This document shows, piece by piece, positions 24,256 through 32,365 of a DNA stretch of 64,000 nt; the stretch's first letter is position 1; the number at the start of each line of letters is the position of its first letter. Below the pieces are notes generated by a model. The model ran no database searches. It worked only from the letters and a program-made list of their open reading frames with translations, and had not been told where the DNA came from. Both the position numbers and the translations under genes were made by a program. Location: the NCBI RefSeq assembly GCF_023898865.1, contig NZ_JAGSOV010000039.1, forward strand, positions 120,867 to 184,866, given 5' to 3'. The DNA is from Pseudonocardia humida. Its GTDB lineage: Bacteria; Actinomycetota; Actinomycetes; Mycobacteriales; Pseudonocardiaceae.

Positions 24256-25590
24256 ATGGCGGCACGAGGACTCGGCGCAGGCGTGAGCCTGAACCGGCGA
24301 CGGTTCCTGATGGGGGCGGGCGCGGTGGCGGCCGGCGGCCTGCTCAGCGCGTGCGGTTCCGGCGACTCCGGCGGCTCCGGCTCGGGGGGTGGCGGCGGCG
24401 GTGAGCCGATCAAGATCGGCTACGTGGCCGCGCTGACCGGCCCGGTCGCCGCGTACGGCACCCAGACCCTCAACGCGCTGCAGCTCGCCGCCCGCGACCT
24501 GAACGGGCTGGGCGGGATCATGGGCCGGCCGGTCGAGATCGAGGCGGTGGACAACGGGTCCAAGCCCGACGCCGTCCCGGCCCTGATGCGCCAGCTCGCC
24601 ACCGACGGCTGCGCGGTGCTGTTCGGCGCCTCGGCCAGCCCGCCCACGATCGTCGCGGCGCAGACCGCCGACCAGCTGCGGGTGCCGCTGGTCGTCCCGA
24701 TGGAGGCGGCCGACGCGATCATCGGTGAGGGCCGCCAGTACGTGTTCAAGGTGGCCCCGTCGGTGCTGGCGGAGAACGGCTGGGCCGCGCAGTCGGTCCG
24801 GGCCGCGATGGGAGCCGCGCAGGCCGCCGGCCAGCAGCCGGCCACCGCGATGATCCTGCACGCCAGCACCGGGGCCTACCCGGAGGCCCGCGACGCCTGG
24901 GTGCGCACCTTCGCCGAGGAGTTCCCCGGGGTCCAGGTCCTCCAGGTGCTCTCCTTCGACGAGGCCGCGACCAGCGACTACGCCCCGCTGGTGAGCCAGG
25001 CGCAGGCGGCGAACCCGGACCTGCTGGTGTTCGGCGGCAACCCGCAGAGCGCGTTCCAGTTCTACCCGGCGCTGGCCCGCTCGGGCTGGAACCCGAAGGC
25101 CACCATCAGCTGCCTGGGCGGCAACACCAACACGCAGTTCATCGAGAGCGTCGGCGCCGCCGCGGCGGAGAACGACATCGCCGGCAACTACTGGACCCCC
25201 AAGCTGGCTGCCAAGCCGGGCGCGCAGTTCTCCCCGCAGAAGTTCTACGACGACTACGTGGCCGCCTACGGCGGGCAGAAGCCCGACGGCGTGGGCGCCT
25301 ACTACTACGCCTCGCTCGGCCTGGTCGCCGACGCGCTGACCCAGGCCGGCAGCACCGACAACCCGCAGACGATCATGGAGGCGCTGCGGGCCACCGAGTT
25401 CGACGGCCTGTCCGGGGACAGCAACGGCATGTTCATCGTCGGGCACGGGGTCAAGTTCGACGCCCGCGGCCAGAACACCGCCGCCGACGGCGTGGTCACC
25501 CAGATCCAGAACGGCGACTACGTGCCGGTCTACCCGGAGGCCGTGGCCACCGCGCAGGTCGTCTACCCGCGCGTCGCCGTGGCCGGGTGA
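24256..25590 (+). CDS. ABC transporter substrate-binding lipoprotein (branched-chain amino acid/aromatic acid type)
   Basis: A 444-residue periplasmic-binding protein (Peripla_BP_6, LivK-like). The N-terminus has a twin-arginine signal (NRRRFLMGAG, RR near 14-16) ending in a lipobox LLSAC with acylated C33, then a Gly/Ser linker. The mature part opens with IKIGYVAALTGPVAAYG, typical of LivK-like proteins. It should be exported by Tat, anchored to the outer face of the membrane and deliver substrate to the permeases encoded downstream. In catabolic operons such proteins often bind aromatic or other carboxylic acids instead of amino acids, and the CoA-ligase genes upstream favour that here. It overlaps the next gene by 4 nt. 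Confidence 0.93.
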   Translation: MAARGLGAGVSLNRRRFLMGAGAVAAGGLLSACGSGDSGGSGSGGGGGGEPIKIGYVAALTGPVAAYGTQTLNALQLAARDLNGLGGIMGRPVEIEAVDNGSKPDAVPALMRQLATDGCAVLFGASASPPTIVAAQTADQLRVPLVVPMEAADAIIGEGRQYVFKVAPSVLAENGWAAQSVRAAMGAAQAAGQQPATAMILHASTGAYPEARDAWVRTFAEEFPGVQVLQVLSFDEAATSDYAPLVSQAQAANPDLLVFGGNPQSAFQFYPALARSGWNPKATISCLGGNTNTQFIESVGAAAAENDIAGNYWTPKLAAKPGAQFSPQKFYDDYVAAYGGQKPDGVGAYYYASLGLVADALTQAGSTDNPQTIMEALRATEFDGLSGDSNGMFIVGHGVKFDARGQNTAADGVVTQIQNGDYVPVYPEAVATAQVVYPRVAVAG

Positions 25591-26336
25591 CCTCGATGGG
25601 ACCGGCGCTCGAGGTGGCGGGGCTGACCGTCCGACGCGGCCGGTCGGAGGTCGTGCGGGAGGTGGACCTCGTGGTCGGCGAGGGCGAGTGCGTCTGTCTC
25701 GTCGGATCGAACGGGGCCGGCAAGACCTCGCTGATCGACGGCCTGCTCGGGGTGCTGCCGACCCGCGCCGAGCGGCTGGAGTTCCACGGCGAGGACATCG
25801 CCGGGACCCCGCCGTGGGAACGCGTGCGACGCGGACTGGTCGTCGTGCCGCAGGAGCGAGAGCTGTTCCCCGGGCTCAGCGTGCTGGACAACCTCGAGCT
25901 CGGCGGGGTTGCGCTGAGCAGGGGCAAGGCCAGGGCGGGCACGCTCGACGACGTCCTGGCGCTGTTCCCGCGGCTGGCCGAGCGCCGCGCCCAGCCGGCC
26001 GGGACGCTCAGCGGCGGCGAGCGCAGCATGCTCGCGGTGGGCCGCGGGCTGATGGCCCAGCCCCGGATGCTGGTGCTCGACGAGCCCTCGCTCGGGCTCG
26101 CCCCGATGGTCGTCACCACGATCATGGCGGCGATCGCCGAGGTGAACGCGGCCGGCACGACCGTGCTGCTGGTCGAGCAGAACGTGCACCAGGCCTTCGC
26201 CCTGGCTGACCGGGCCTACGTGCTCGAACACGGCGCCGTCGTCGGCTCCGGGCCGACCGCCGAGCTGGCCGGCTCCGACCTGATGCAGCACGGGTTCCTG
26301 GGCAGCGCGGCACACGGGACGGTGGTGGACACATGA
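25587..26336 (+). CDS. ABC transporter ATP-binding protein, LivF type
   Basis: A 249-residue nucleotide-binding subunit with intact Walker A (GSNGAGKT, about 40-47), Q-loop region VVPQERELF, signature LSGGERS, Walker B MLVLDEPS and the H-loop. The LivF-type ending (NVHQAFALADRAYVLEHG) is present. It energises import by the LivH/LivM-like permeases together with the second ATPase at 28286. The GTG at 25587 gives a 4-nt overlap with the binding-protein gene; an ATG 9 nt later is an alternative start. Because the partner ATPase has an eroded signature motif, this subunit probably provides the complete composite site residues on its side. Confidence 0.92.
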   Translation: MTSMGPALEVAGLTVRRGRSEVVREVDLVVGEGECVCLVGSNGAGKTSLIDGLLGVLPTRAERLEFHGEDIAGTPPWERVRRGLVVVPQERELFPGLSVLDNLELGGVALSRGKARAGTLDDVLALFPRLAERRAQPAGTLSGGERSMLAVGRGLMAQPRMLVLDEPSLGLAPMVVTTIMAAIAEVNAAGTTVLLVEQNVHQAFALADRAYVLEHGAVVGSGPTAELAGSDLMQHGFLGSAAHGTVVDT

Positions 26337-27205
26337 GTTCGACGTTGGTCCAACTGGTGCTGACCGGGCTCCTGCAGGGGCTGCTCTACTCGCTGATCGG
26401 CCTCGGGCTGTACCTGGTGTTCAGCGTCATGCGGGTGGTCAACTTCGCGCACGGCTACCTGGTGCTGATCGGCATGTACGGGGTGCTGGTGCTGGACCCG
26501 CAGAACCTGCTCGACTACGCCGTCGCGCTGGTGATCGTGGCGGTGCTGGCCGCCGGGGTCGGGTACGCCGTCGAGCGGTTCCTGATCGAGCCCGGCCTGG
26601 ACAAGGGCGGGCACAGCCAGCTGGTGATCACACTGAGCCTGGGGATCGTGTTCCAGTACACGTTCCAGGTGCTGTTCCCCGACCCGTTCCAGACCATCGC
26701 CAACCCGTGGCCGTGGGACGCGGTGACCAGTGGCGGGGTCACGATCAGCGTGCCCAGGATCGCCGCCGGGGTGATCAGTCTGGTGCTCGGCCTTGCGGTG
26801 TCCTGGCTGGTCTACCGGACCAGGGCCGGCAAGATCATGCGAGCTTGCTCGGAGAGCCTGTCCGGGGCGCTGCACGTCGGGGTGCACGTCCCGCGCACCT
26901 ACCGCACGACGTTCGTGCTGGGTGCCGCGCTGGCCGCGGTGGCAGGCGGGCTGCTGCTGCCGATCCAACCGGTGTCTCCGCTGCTCGGCCTGGAGCTGAC
27001 CGTCAAGGCGTTCATCGTGGTGGTGATCGGCGGCAGCGGCGCGCTGTGGGGGACCGTGGTCGCCGGGGTGCTGCTCGGCCTGGCCGAGGCCGTCGGCAGC
27101 CTCTACGCCCCCGGTTCGCTGGCCACCTCGCTGGTCTACGCGCTGTTCTTCCTGGTCATCCTGCTCCGCCCGCAGGGCATCGTCTCGAGTGTGAGGACGG
27201 CATGA
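26333..27205 (+). CDS. Branched-chain-type ABC transporter permease, LivH
   Basis: A 290-residue integral membrane permease with about eight hydrophobic segments. It begins LVQLVLTGLLQGLLYSLIGLG and has the LivH-type VMRVVNFAHGYLVLIGMYG and the cytoplasmic coupling motif RACSESLSGALHVGVHV that contacts the ATPases. It forms the translocation pore with the LivM-like subunit. Both ends overlap neighbours by 4 nt (ATGA), so synthesis is tightly coupled. The coupling helix deviates from the usual 'RAvaqnpeaArl.GI' form, which may reflect adaptation to the unusual second ATPase. Confidence 0.92.
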   Translation: MSSTLVQLVLTGLLQGLLYSLIGLGLYLVFSVMRVVNFAHGYLVLIGMYGVLVLDPQNLLDYAVALVIVAVLAAGVGYAVERFLIEPGLDKGGHSQLVITLSLGIVFQYTFQVLFPDPFQTIANPWPWDAVTSGGVTISVPRIAAGVISLVLGLAVSWLVYRTRAGKIMRACSESLSGALHVGVHVPRTYRTTFVLGAALAAVAGGLLLPIQPVSPLLGLELTVKAFIVVVIGGSGALWGTVVAGVLLGLAEAVGSLYAPGSLATSLVYALFFLVILLRPQGIVSSVRTA

Positions 27206-28284
27206 CGACCCGTGGCTGGTTCGACACCCCACTGCGCCGGGCCAACACGATCGTGGTCGTGCTGGCCCTGGCGGTGGCGGTGGTCTTCCCGCTGTTCGCC
27301 GACGCGGCGCTGACCGGGGTCGGCTTCGTGGCGCTGATCTACGCCATCCGCAACTTCACCTGGAACATCGCCGGGGGCTTCGTCGGGCTGCTGTCGCTGG
27401 CGCACGCCTCGGCGTTCGGCGTCGGGGCGTTCGCGGTGGCCGTGCTGGCCTGGGGGCACGGCTGGAACCCGTGGCTGGCGATGTTGGTCGGGGCGCTGGC
27501 CGCGGCGGTGCTCGGGCTGGTCACCAGCCTGGTGATGAGCCGGTTCGGGGTGAACGCGTTCTTCTACGCGCTCGGCACGATGGCCATCACGCTGGCGCTG
27601 CAGGGCGTCGCGGCGTCCTGGGACCTGCTGGGCGCGGCCACCGGGCTGCAGAACCTGGGCGCCGAGCAGGGTTTCGCGGCGCTGCAGTGGTTCCTGGACC
27701 CGACCCCGTTCTACTTCATCGCGCTCACGTTCCTGGTGCTGGTCACCGTGGGCACCGCGCTGATGATGCGGCGCACCCGGTTCGGCCGGTCGCTGCCGTT
27801 CATCCGGGAGGACCCGGTGATGGCGGCCAGCATGGGTGTGCCGGTGGTGCGCAACCAGGCGCTGGCCATGGCGATCAGCATGGGCCTGACCGCGGTGCCG
27901 GGCACGCTGATGGCGCAGTACGTGCAGTTCGTCAGCTACGACTCGGTGCTCACCCTGGAGATCGGGGTGGCCATGCTGGTCGGCACGATCATCGGCGGGG
28001 CCGGCACGCTGGCCGGTCCGATCGTGGCCGGCATCGGCATCGCCGCGGTGGAGGAGCTGCTGCGCGGGCTGGAGGTGTCCAGCGCCAACGTCAGCAGCTA
28101 CACCCAGATCGTCTACGCGGTGCTGGTGATCGCGGTGCTGCGGTTCGGGGCGCACGGCATCGTGCCGATGTGGGAGTCGGCGATCCAGCGGCTGTCCGCC
28201 CCGCGGCGCCGCCCGCCGTCGGGCGACGACCCGCCGCTGGTGAGCAACCCGCCACCGGTGTCGCTGTCCACGGGAGGGGGCTGA
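27202..28284 (+). CDS. Branched-chain-type ABC transporter permease, LivM
   Basis: A 360-residue integral membrane permease with about ten hydrophobic segments. Characteristic are [21 protein letters not shown] near the N-terminus, [25 protein letters not shown] as the cytoplasmic coupling region, and the late [13 protein letters not shown]. The last 40 residues are hydrophilic and Pro-rich, probably a cytoplasmic tail. It pairs with the LivH-like subunit. The start overlaps livH by 4 nt and only 1 nt separates its stop from the next ATPase gene. Confidence 0.92.
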   Translation: MTTRGWFDTPLRRANTIVVVLALAVAVVFPLFADAALTGVGFVALIYAIRNFTWNIAGGFVGLLSLAHASAFGVGAFAVAVLAWGHGWNPWLAMLVGALAAAVLGLVTSLVMSRFGVNAFFYALGTMAITLALQGVAASWDLLGAATGLQNLGAEQGFAALQWFLDPTPFYFIALTFLVLVTVGTALMMRRTRFGRSLPFIREDPVMAASMGVPVVRNQALAMAISMGLTAVPGTLMAQYVQFVSYDSVLTLEIGVAMLVGTIIGGAGTLAGPIVAGIGIAAVEELLRGLEVSSANVSSYTQIVYAVLVIAVLRFGAHGIVPMWESAIQRLSAPRRRPPSGDDPPLVSNPPPVSLSTGGG

Positions 28285-28285
28285 G

Positions 28286-29050
28286 ATGCTGCGGGTGGAG
28301 CACCTGGCCAAGAGCTTCGGCGGGCTGCACGTGCTGCAGGACGTCGACTTCGACGCCGCCGCCGGCGCGGTGACCGCGCTGATCGGCCCGAACGGGGCCG
28401 GCAAGTCGACCCTGGTGAACCTGATCGGCGGGGTGCTGCGCCCGGACGCCGGTCGGGTCCTGCTGGACGGGACCGACGTCACCGGGCTGCCGTCGGCGCG
28501 GATGTTCGACCTGGGCGTGGCGCGCACCTTCCAGGTGTCGGGCAACGTCGCGCAGCTCAACGTGTTCGAGTCGGTGGCGGTCGCGGCCTACCGGCAGGCC
28601 CGCGGGTACCGGGCGGCGAATGCGATGGCCCGCCGCGAGCTGGAGCGCTTCGACCTGTGGCGCTACCGCGACGAGCGGCTGGGCAGCGTGCCCAGCGCGA
28701 CGCTGCGGCTGGTCGACTTCGCCAGGGGCATGGTGTCGCGGCCAAAGGTGCTGCTGCTCGACGAGCTGATGGCCGGGCTGACCCCGCACGAGGTGGACGT
28801 GGTCGTCGAGCAGGTCAGGGCGTGCCGCGACGAGGGGGTGGCCATCGTCATGATCGAGCACGTGATGCAGGCGGTGCAGGCACTCGCTGACCACGTCGTG
28901 GTGCTCAACCAGGGCAGGATGATCGCATCCGGGCCACTGTCCGAGGTCAGTCGTGACCCTGAGGTCATCTCCGCCTACCTTGGTGCACCGTTGGGTGACG
29001 GGACACCGGACGCGGGTCCGGCGCCGCACCCGGTGGCGAAGGGAACCTGA
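28286..29050 (+). CDS. ABC transporter ATP-binding protein, LivG type, with degenerate signature motif
   Basis: A 254-residue ATPase with normal Walker A (GPNGAGKST), Q-loop region ARTFQVSGNV and Walker B (KVLLLDE). The ABC signature, normally LSxGQ-like before the ARAL helix, reads SVPSATLRLVDFARGM, with none of the Gly/Gln residues that contact the opposing nucleotide. Walker B is followed by LMAGL instead of Pro-x-AGL. The H-loop (MIEHVMQAV) is intact. With the normal LivF this would make an asymmetric pair with one consensus and one degenerate ATP site, as in several heterodimeric ABC proteins. It is followed after 4 nt by the TetR gene. Confidence 0.9.
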   Translation: MLRVEHLAKSFGGLHVLQDVDFDAAAGAVTALIGPNGAGKSTLVNLIGGVLRPDAGRVLLDGTDVTGLPSARMFDLGVARTFQVSGNVAQLNVFESVAVAAYRQARGYRAANAMARRELERFDLWRYRDERLGSVPSATLRLVDFARGMVSRPKVLLLDELMAGLTPHEVDVVVEQVRACRDEGVAIVMIEHVMQAVQALADHVVVLNQGRMIASGPLSEVSRDPEVISAYLGAPLGDGTPDAGPAPHPVAKGT

Positions 29051-29054
29051 TCGC

Positions 29055-29741
29055 ATGAGCTCGACCCCGGATGCCGCGGTGCTCGCCGACGCGCTGAGCA
29101 CGCCACGCCCGGCCCGGTCGGCGGAGGTCGGCCAGGCGCCGCGCACCGACCGCGGTCGCCGCACCCGGCGGCGGTTGCTCGACGCGGCGGCCGTGGTGTT
29201 CGCCAGGGACGGGTTCCTGGACACCAAGATCACCGACATCGCGGCCGAGGCCAAGGTGTCCAGCGGCACGTTCTACAACTACTTCGAGACCAAGGAAGCC
29301 ATCTTTACCGCGGTCATCCAGCAGACCATCGAGCGGCTGTTCCTGGCCGCGTCGGTGCCGCCGGAGACCGACCGGTCCCCGCTGGTCCGGATCGAGACCG
29401 CGACCCGCAACTACCTGCTGGCCTACCGCGAGCACGCCGGGCTACTGGCGATCCTGGAACAGGTCGCCACCTTCAACGCCGACTTCCGGGAGATGCGCCG
29501 GGAGATCCGGCAGACCTTCCGCAACCGCACCAGCCGGGGCATCGCCCGCATGCAGCAGCAGGGCATCGTCGACGCCTCGCTGCCGGCCCAGTGCACGGCG
29601 GAGGCGCTGACCTCCATGGTCAGCAACTTCTGCTACGTGTCGCTGGTCCTGGGCGAGGACTACGACCACGAGGAAGCGGTCCGCACCCTGACCACGCTGT
29701 GGGCCCGGGGCATCGGCCTGGACCTCGCCGGCGGGCGCTGA
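29055..29741 (+). CDS. TetR-family transcriptional regulator
   Basis: A 228-residue repressor. A basic N-terminal extension of about 30 residues precedes the TetR helix-turn-helix (RRLLDAAAVVFARDGFLDTKITDIAAEAKVSSG in part; recognition helix SSGTFYNYF). The ligand-binding domain has no specific signature I recognise. It is the last gene of the CoA-ligase/ABC run (4 nt after livG), so it is probably autoregulated and responds to the imported acid or its CoA ester. The palindrome at 18137-18144 and the related motif at 29787-29806, which starts 45 nt after its stop, are candidate operators. Confidence 0.9.
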   Translation: MSSTPDAAVLADALSTPRPARSAEVGQAPRTDRGRRTRRRLLDAAAVVFARDGFLDTKITDIAAEAKVSSGTFYNYFETKEAIFTAVIQQTIERLFLAASVPPETDRSPLVRIETATRNYLLAYREHAGLLAILEQVATFNADFREMRREIRQTFRNRTSRGIARMQQQGIVDASLPAQCTAEALTSMVSNFCYVSLVLGEDYDHEEAVRTLTTLWARGIGLDLAGGR

Positions 29742-29786
29742 CCCCTCCCACCACCACGGGGGGCCGGCCCGCGCACGGCCATTCAA

Positions 29787-29806
29787 CTGACAGTGACGCC
29801 ACCTTC
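29787..29806. promoter_or_regulatory. Motif shared with the divergent promoter at 18130
   Basis: CTGACAGTGACGCCACCTTC matches TTGACACTGGCGCCAGGTTC (18130-18149) at 15 of 20 positions. It lies 20 nt upstream of the flavin monooxygenase start, just before its Shine-Dalgarno GGCAGGAG. A shared operator for one regulator is inferred. Confidence 0.4.
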
Positions 29807-29826
29807 ACCATCGGCAGGAGAACGGG

Positions 29827-31638
29827 ATGACGGTCCTCGACGAGCAGCGCACCAGCACCGACCGGAACGTGGCGAAGGAGTGGCTGGCCGCGTTCGAGCG
29901 GGCGACCACCGCCCGCGACCCGCAGGCCGCGGCGGCGCTGTTCCTCCCCGACGGGCACTGGCGCGACATCCTCGCGTTCACCTGGCACCTGCGCACCTTC
30001 TCCGGCACCGACCAGCTGGTCGCCGCGTTCGCCGAGACCGTCGAGGACGTCGCGCCCAGCGGCTTCACGCTGCGCGAGTTCCCGGCACCGCGGCCGGTGC
30101 GCCGCTCGGGCATCGACTCGATCGAGGCCCTGTTCGACTTCCGCACCGCCGTCGGCTCGGGCAGCGGAGTGCTGCGGGTGGCGCCCGATGAGCACGGCGA
30201 CCCGAAGGCGGTCACCCTGCTCACCGCGCTGCAGGAGCTGACCGGGCACGAGGAGATCTCCGGCGAGCGCCGCCCGCGCGGCGAGGCCTACTCGCGCAAC
30301 TTCGGCGGCCGCAACTGGCTCGACCAGCGCCTCGCCGCCCGGGAGTACACCGACCGTGAACCCGCCGTGCTCGTCGTCGGCGGCGGCCAGGCCGGGCTGG
30401 GCATCGCCGCTCGGCTGCGCCACCTCGGCGTCGACGCGCTGGTCGTGGACCGGATGGAGCGGATCGGCGACAACTGGCGCAAGCGCTACCACTCGCTCGC
30501 CCTGCACAACGAGATCTGGGTCAACCACCTGCCCTACCTGCCGTTCCCGGACTCCTGGCCGGTCTTCGTGCCCAAGGACAAGCTGGCCAACTGGTTCGAG
30601 GCCTACGTGGAGGCCATGGAGATCGATTTCTGGACCTCCACCGAGTTCGTCGGCGCCGACTACGACGCCGAGCAGGGCACCTGGACCGCGACCGTGCGCC
30701 GCGAGGGCGTCGAGCGGGTGCTGCGGCCGCGGCACATCGTGATGGCCACCGGGGTCAGCGGCATCCCGAGCATCCCGCAGATCCCCGGCATCGAGGACTT
30801 CGCCGGCGACGTGCTGCACTCCAGCGGCTACCGCGAGGGCTCCGATTACGCCGGGCGCACCGCGCTGGTCATCGGCACCGGCAACAGCGGCCATGACGTC
30901 GCCCAGGACCTGCACAGCTACGGCGCCTCGGTGACCATGGTGCAGCGCAGCTCGACCACCGTGTGCGCGGTGGAGCCCACCGCGCAGCGGGTCTACTCCC
31001 TGTACTCGGAGGGCCTGCCCACCGCCGAGTGCGACCTCATCCTGGCCTCCACGCCCTACCCGCTGATGGTGCGCACCTACCAGCTGCTCGCCGCGGAGGC
31101 CCGGCGCGACGACGCCGAGCTGATCGCCGGGCTCAACGCCGTCGGGTTCCGCACCGACTACGGCCACGACGACACCGGGTTCCAAATGAAGTACCAGCGC
31201 CGCGGCGGCGGCTACTACCTCAACGTCGGCTGCTCCGAGCTGATCATCGAGAGCCGGATCGGGCTGATCCAGTACGCCGACATCGACCGGCTGGTGCCCG
31301 AGGGCGCCCGGATGCGCGACGGCTCGGTGGTGCCCGCCGACCTGATCGTGCTGGCCACCGGCTACCGCAGCCAGCAGGAGCTGGTCCGAGCGCGGTTCGG
31401 CGACGCGGTGGCCGACACCATCGGCCCGATCTGGGACTACGATCGCTACGGCGAGCTGCAGAACGTCTGGAAGCGCACCGCCCAGCCGGGCCTGTGGTTC
31501 CACGCCGGCAGCCTTGCGCAGAACCGGATCTTCTCGAAGTTCCTGGCCCTGCAGATCAAGGCCTGCGAAGTGGGCCTGATCGAGCCGGTCGCCCCGCCGG
31601 TGCCGCAGGCGCTGGTCGACGCCCCGTCGGTGGTGTGA
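29827..31638 (+). CDS. Flavin-containing monooxygenase with N-terminal NTF2/SnoaL-like domain
   Basis: A 603-residue enzyme in two parts. Residues 1 to about 150 look like an NTF2/SnoaL-type alpha+beta domain (AFERATTARDPQAAAALFLPDGHWRD in part). From about 178 a group B flavin monooxygenase begins: FAD motif VVGGGQAGLG, the FMO fingerprint FAGDVLHSSGY, and NADPH motif VIGTGNSGHD. The second half is similar to YUCCA-like and plant-type FMOs. It is expected to oxygenate a ketone, amine or sulfur group with NADPH. Its own Shine-Dalgarno (AGGAG) and the upstream motif suggest separate transcription but co-regulation with the TetR operon. The role of the NTF2 domain is unknown. Confidence 0.9.
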   Translation: MTVLDEQRTSTDRNVAKEWLAAFERATTARDPQAAAALFLPDGHWRDILAFTWHLRTFSGTDQLVAAFAETVEDVAPSGFTLREFPAPRPVRRSGIDSIEALFDFRTAVGSGSGVLRVAPDEHGDPKAVTLLTALQELTGHEEISGERRPRGEAYSRNFGGRNWLDQRLAAREYTDREPAVLVVGGGQAGLGIAARLRHLGVDALVVDRMERIGDNWRKRYHSLALHNEIWVNHLPYLPFPDSWPVFVPKDKLANWFEAYVEAMEIDFWTSTEFVGADYDAEQGTWTATVRREGVERVLRPRHIVMATGVSGIPSIPQIPGIEDFAGDVLHSSGYREGSDYAGRTALVIGTGNSGHDVAQDLHSYGASVTMVQRSSTTVCAVEPTAQRVYSLYSEGLPTAECDLILASTPYPLMVRTYQLLAAEARRDDAELIAGLNAVGFRTDYGHDDTGFQMKYQRRGGGYYLNVGCSELIIESRIGLIQYADIDRLVPEGARMRDGSVVPADLIVLATGYRSQQELVRARFGDAVADTIGPIWDYDRYGELQNVWKRTAQPGLWFHAGSLAQNRIFSKFLALQIKACEVGLIEPVAPPVPQALVDAPSVV

Positions 31639-31732
31639 CGTCGGGGGTGGAAAGGGCAACGGCCTGACCCGGACGGGATGAAGCGCATCGCCCCAGTCCA
31701 GGACCCGACGCTGCAGGTCGGTCGCGCGAGCG

Positions 31733-31861
31733 ATGCGGGCGGCTGCGGGGAGCTCGTGGCGGCGCGGTCTCGCCTTGAAGGTGGTGGACGCGTTGGCGTC
31801 GCGGTGGGGCATCGATCTCCACGAGGACGGCAAGCCCGTATGGGCCCGGCTACCGCGCTGA
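31733..31861 (+). pseudogene. C-terminal scrap of an anti-sigma-type ATP-binding protein
   Basis: A 42-codon frame ends with RGLALKVVDALASRWGIDLHED then GKPVWARLPR and a stop. This is the typical last strand and helix of HATPase_c_2 (RsbW/SpoIIAB-like) anti-sigma or regulatory ATP-binding proteins, where 'GRGL.LV..LA.RWG......GK.VWa.L' closes the domain. The N-box and G-box parts are missing, so it is a remnant. It sits in the decayed stretch 31639-32365 after the flavin monooxygenase. Confidence 0.5.
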
Positions 31862-31873
31862 GTCACACATCGC

Positions 31874-32119
31874 GTGATCGACATGGTGCGGCTGTCCGAC
31901 GCGCGGATGAGCGGGACCGCGTTCGGCATCGTCGTGCTGCACGTGGCACCGGAGGCCAGCGACGGTCCGCTGCGGCTCGTCTGTGGTGGCGACGGGCAGA
32001 TAGCAGTGAGCGTGCGCGACCCGACGCTCAACCTCGACGTCCCCGATGCGGACTCGACCCGCCGCGCGGACGCTCCGTTCTCGCCGATCCGGACACCCGC
32101 GCCGGCAGCCGCGTTATGA
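31874..32119 (+). pseudogene. Dihydroxy-acid dehydratase (IlvD/Edd family) C-terminal fragment
   Basis: An 81-residue frame containing RLSDARMSGTAFGIVVLHVAPEA in two parts, the hallmark near the C-terminus of IlvD/Edd dehydratases, followed by LVCGGDGQIAVSVRDPTLNLDVPDA in register with the family end. The family is about 570-620 residues, so roughly 85% is missing, including the Fe-S cluster cysteines. No other part of an ilvD-like gene is nearby. Bases 32120-32365 after it show nothing I can name. Confidence 0.65.
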
Positions 32120-32365
32120 GCAGACCACGCTCGCGGGTCAGATCTCCATCAGCGGTCGTTGGCGCCCTTGACCACGGTGACAACACCCCAGGTCATCACC
32201 GACAGAGGCGACAAGTCATGCCGTGGCCCCGCAACCCCTCGCCGGGCTTGATCAAGAAAGGTGACGGGGTGGCCATTCGCCCGGCCCGCCCGCAGTGCGC
32301 CTCGATGGGGCGCGGGCTGGTGCCGAACCAGCTCCGGGCCGCGCCGACGCACTGCTCGCGCCGGG

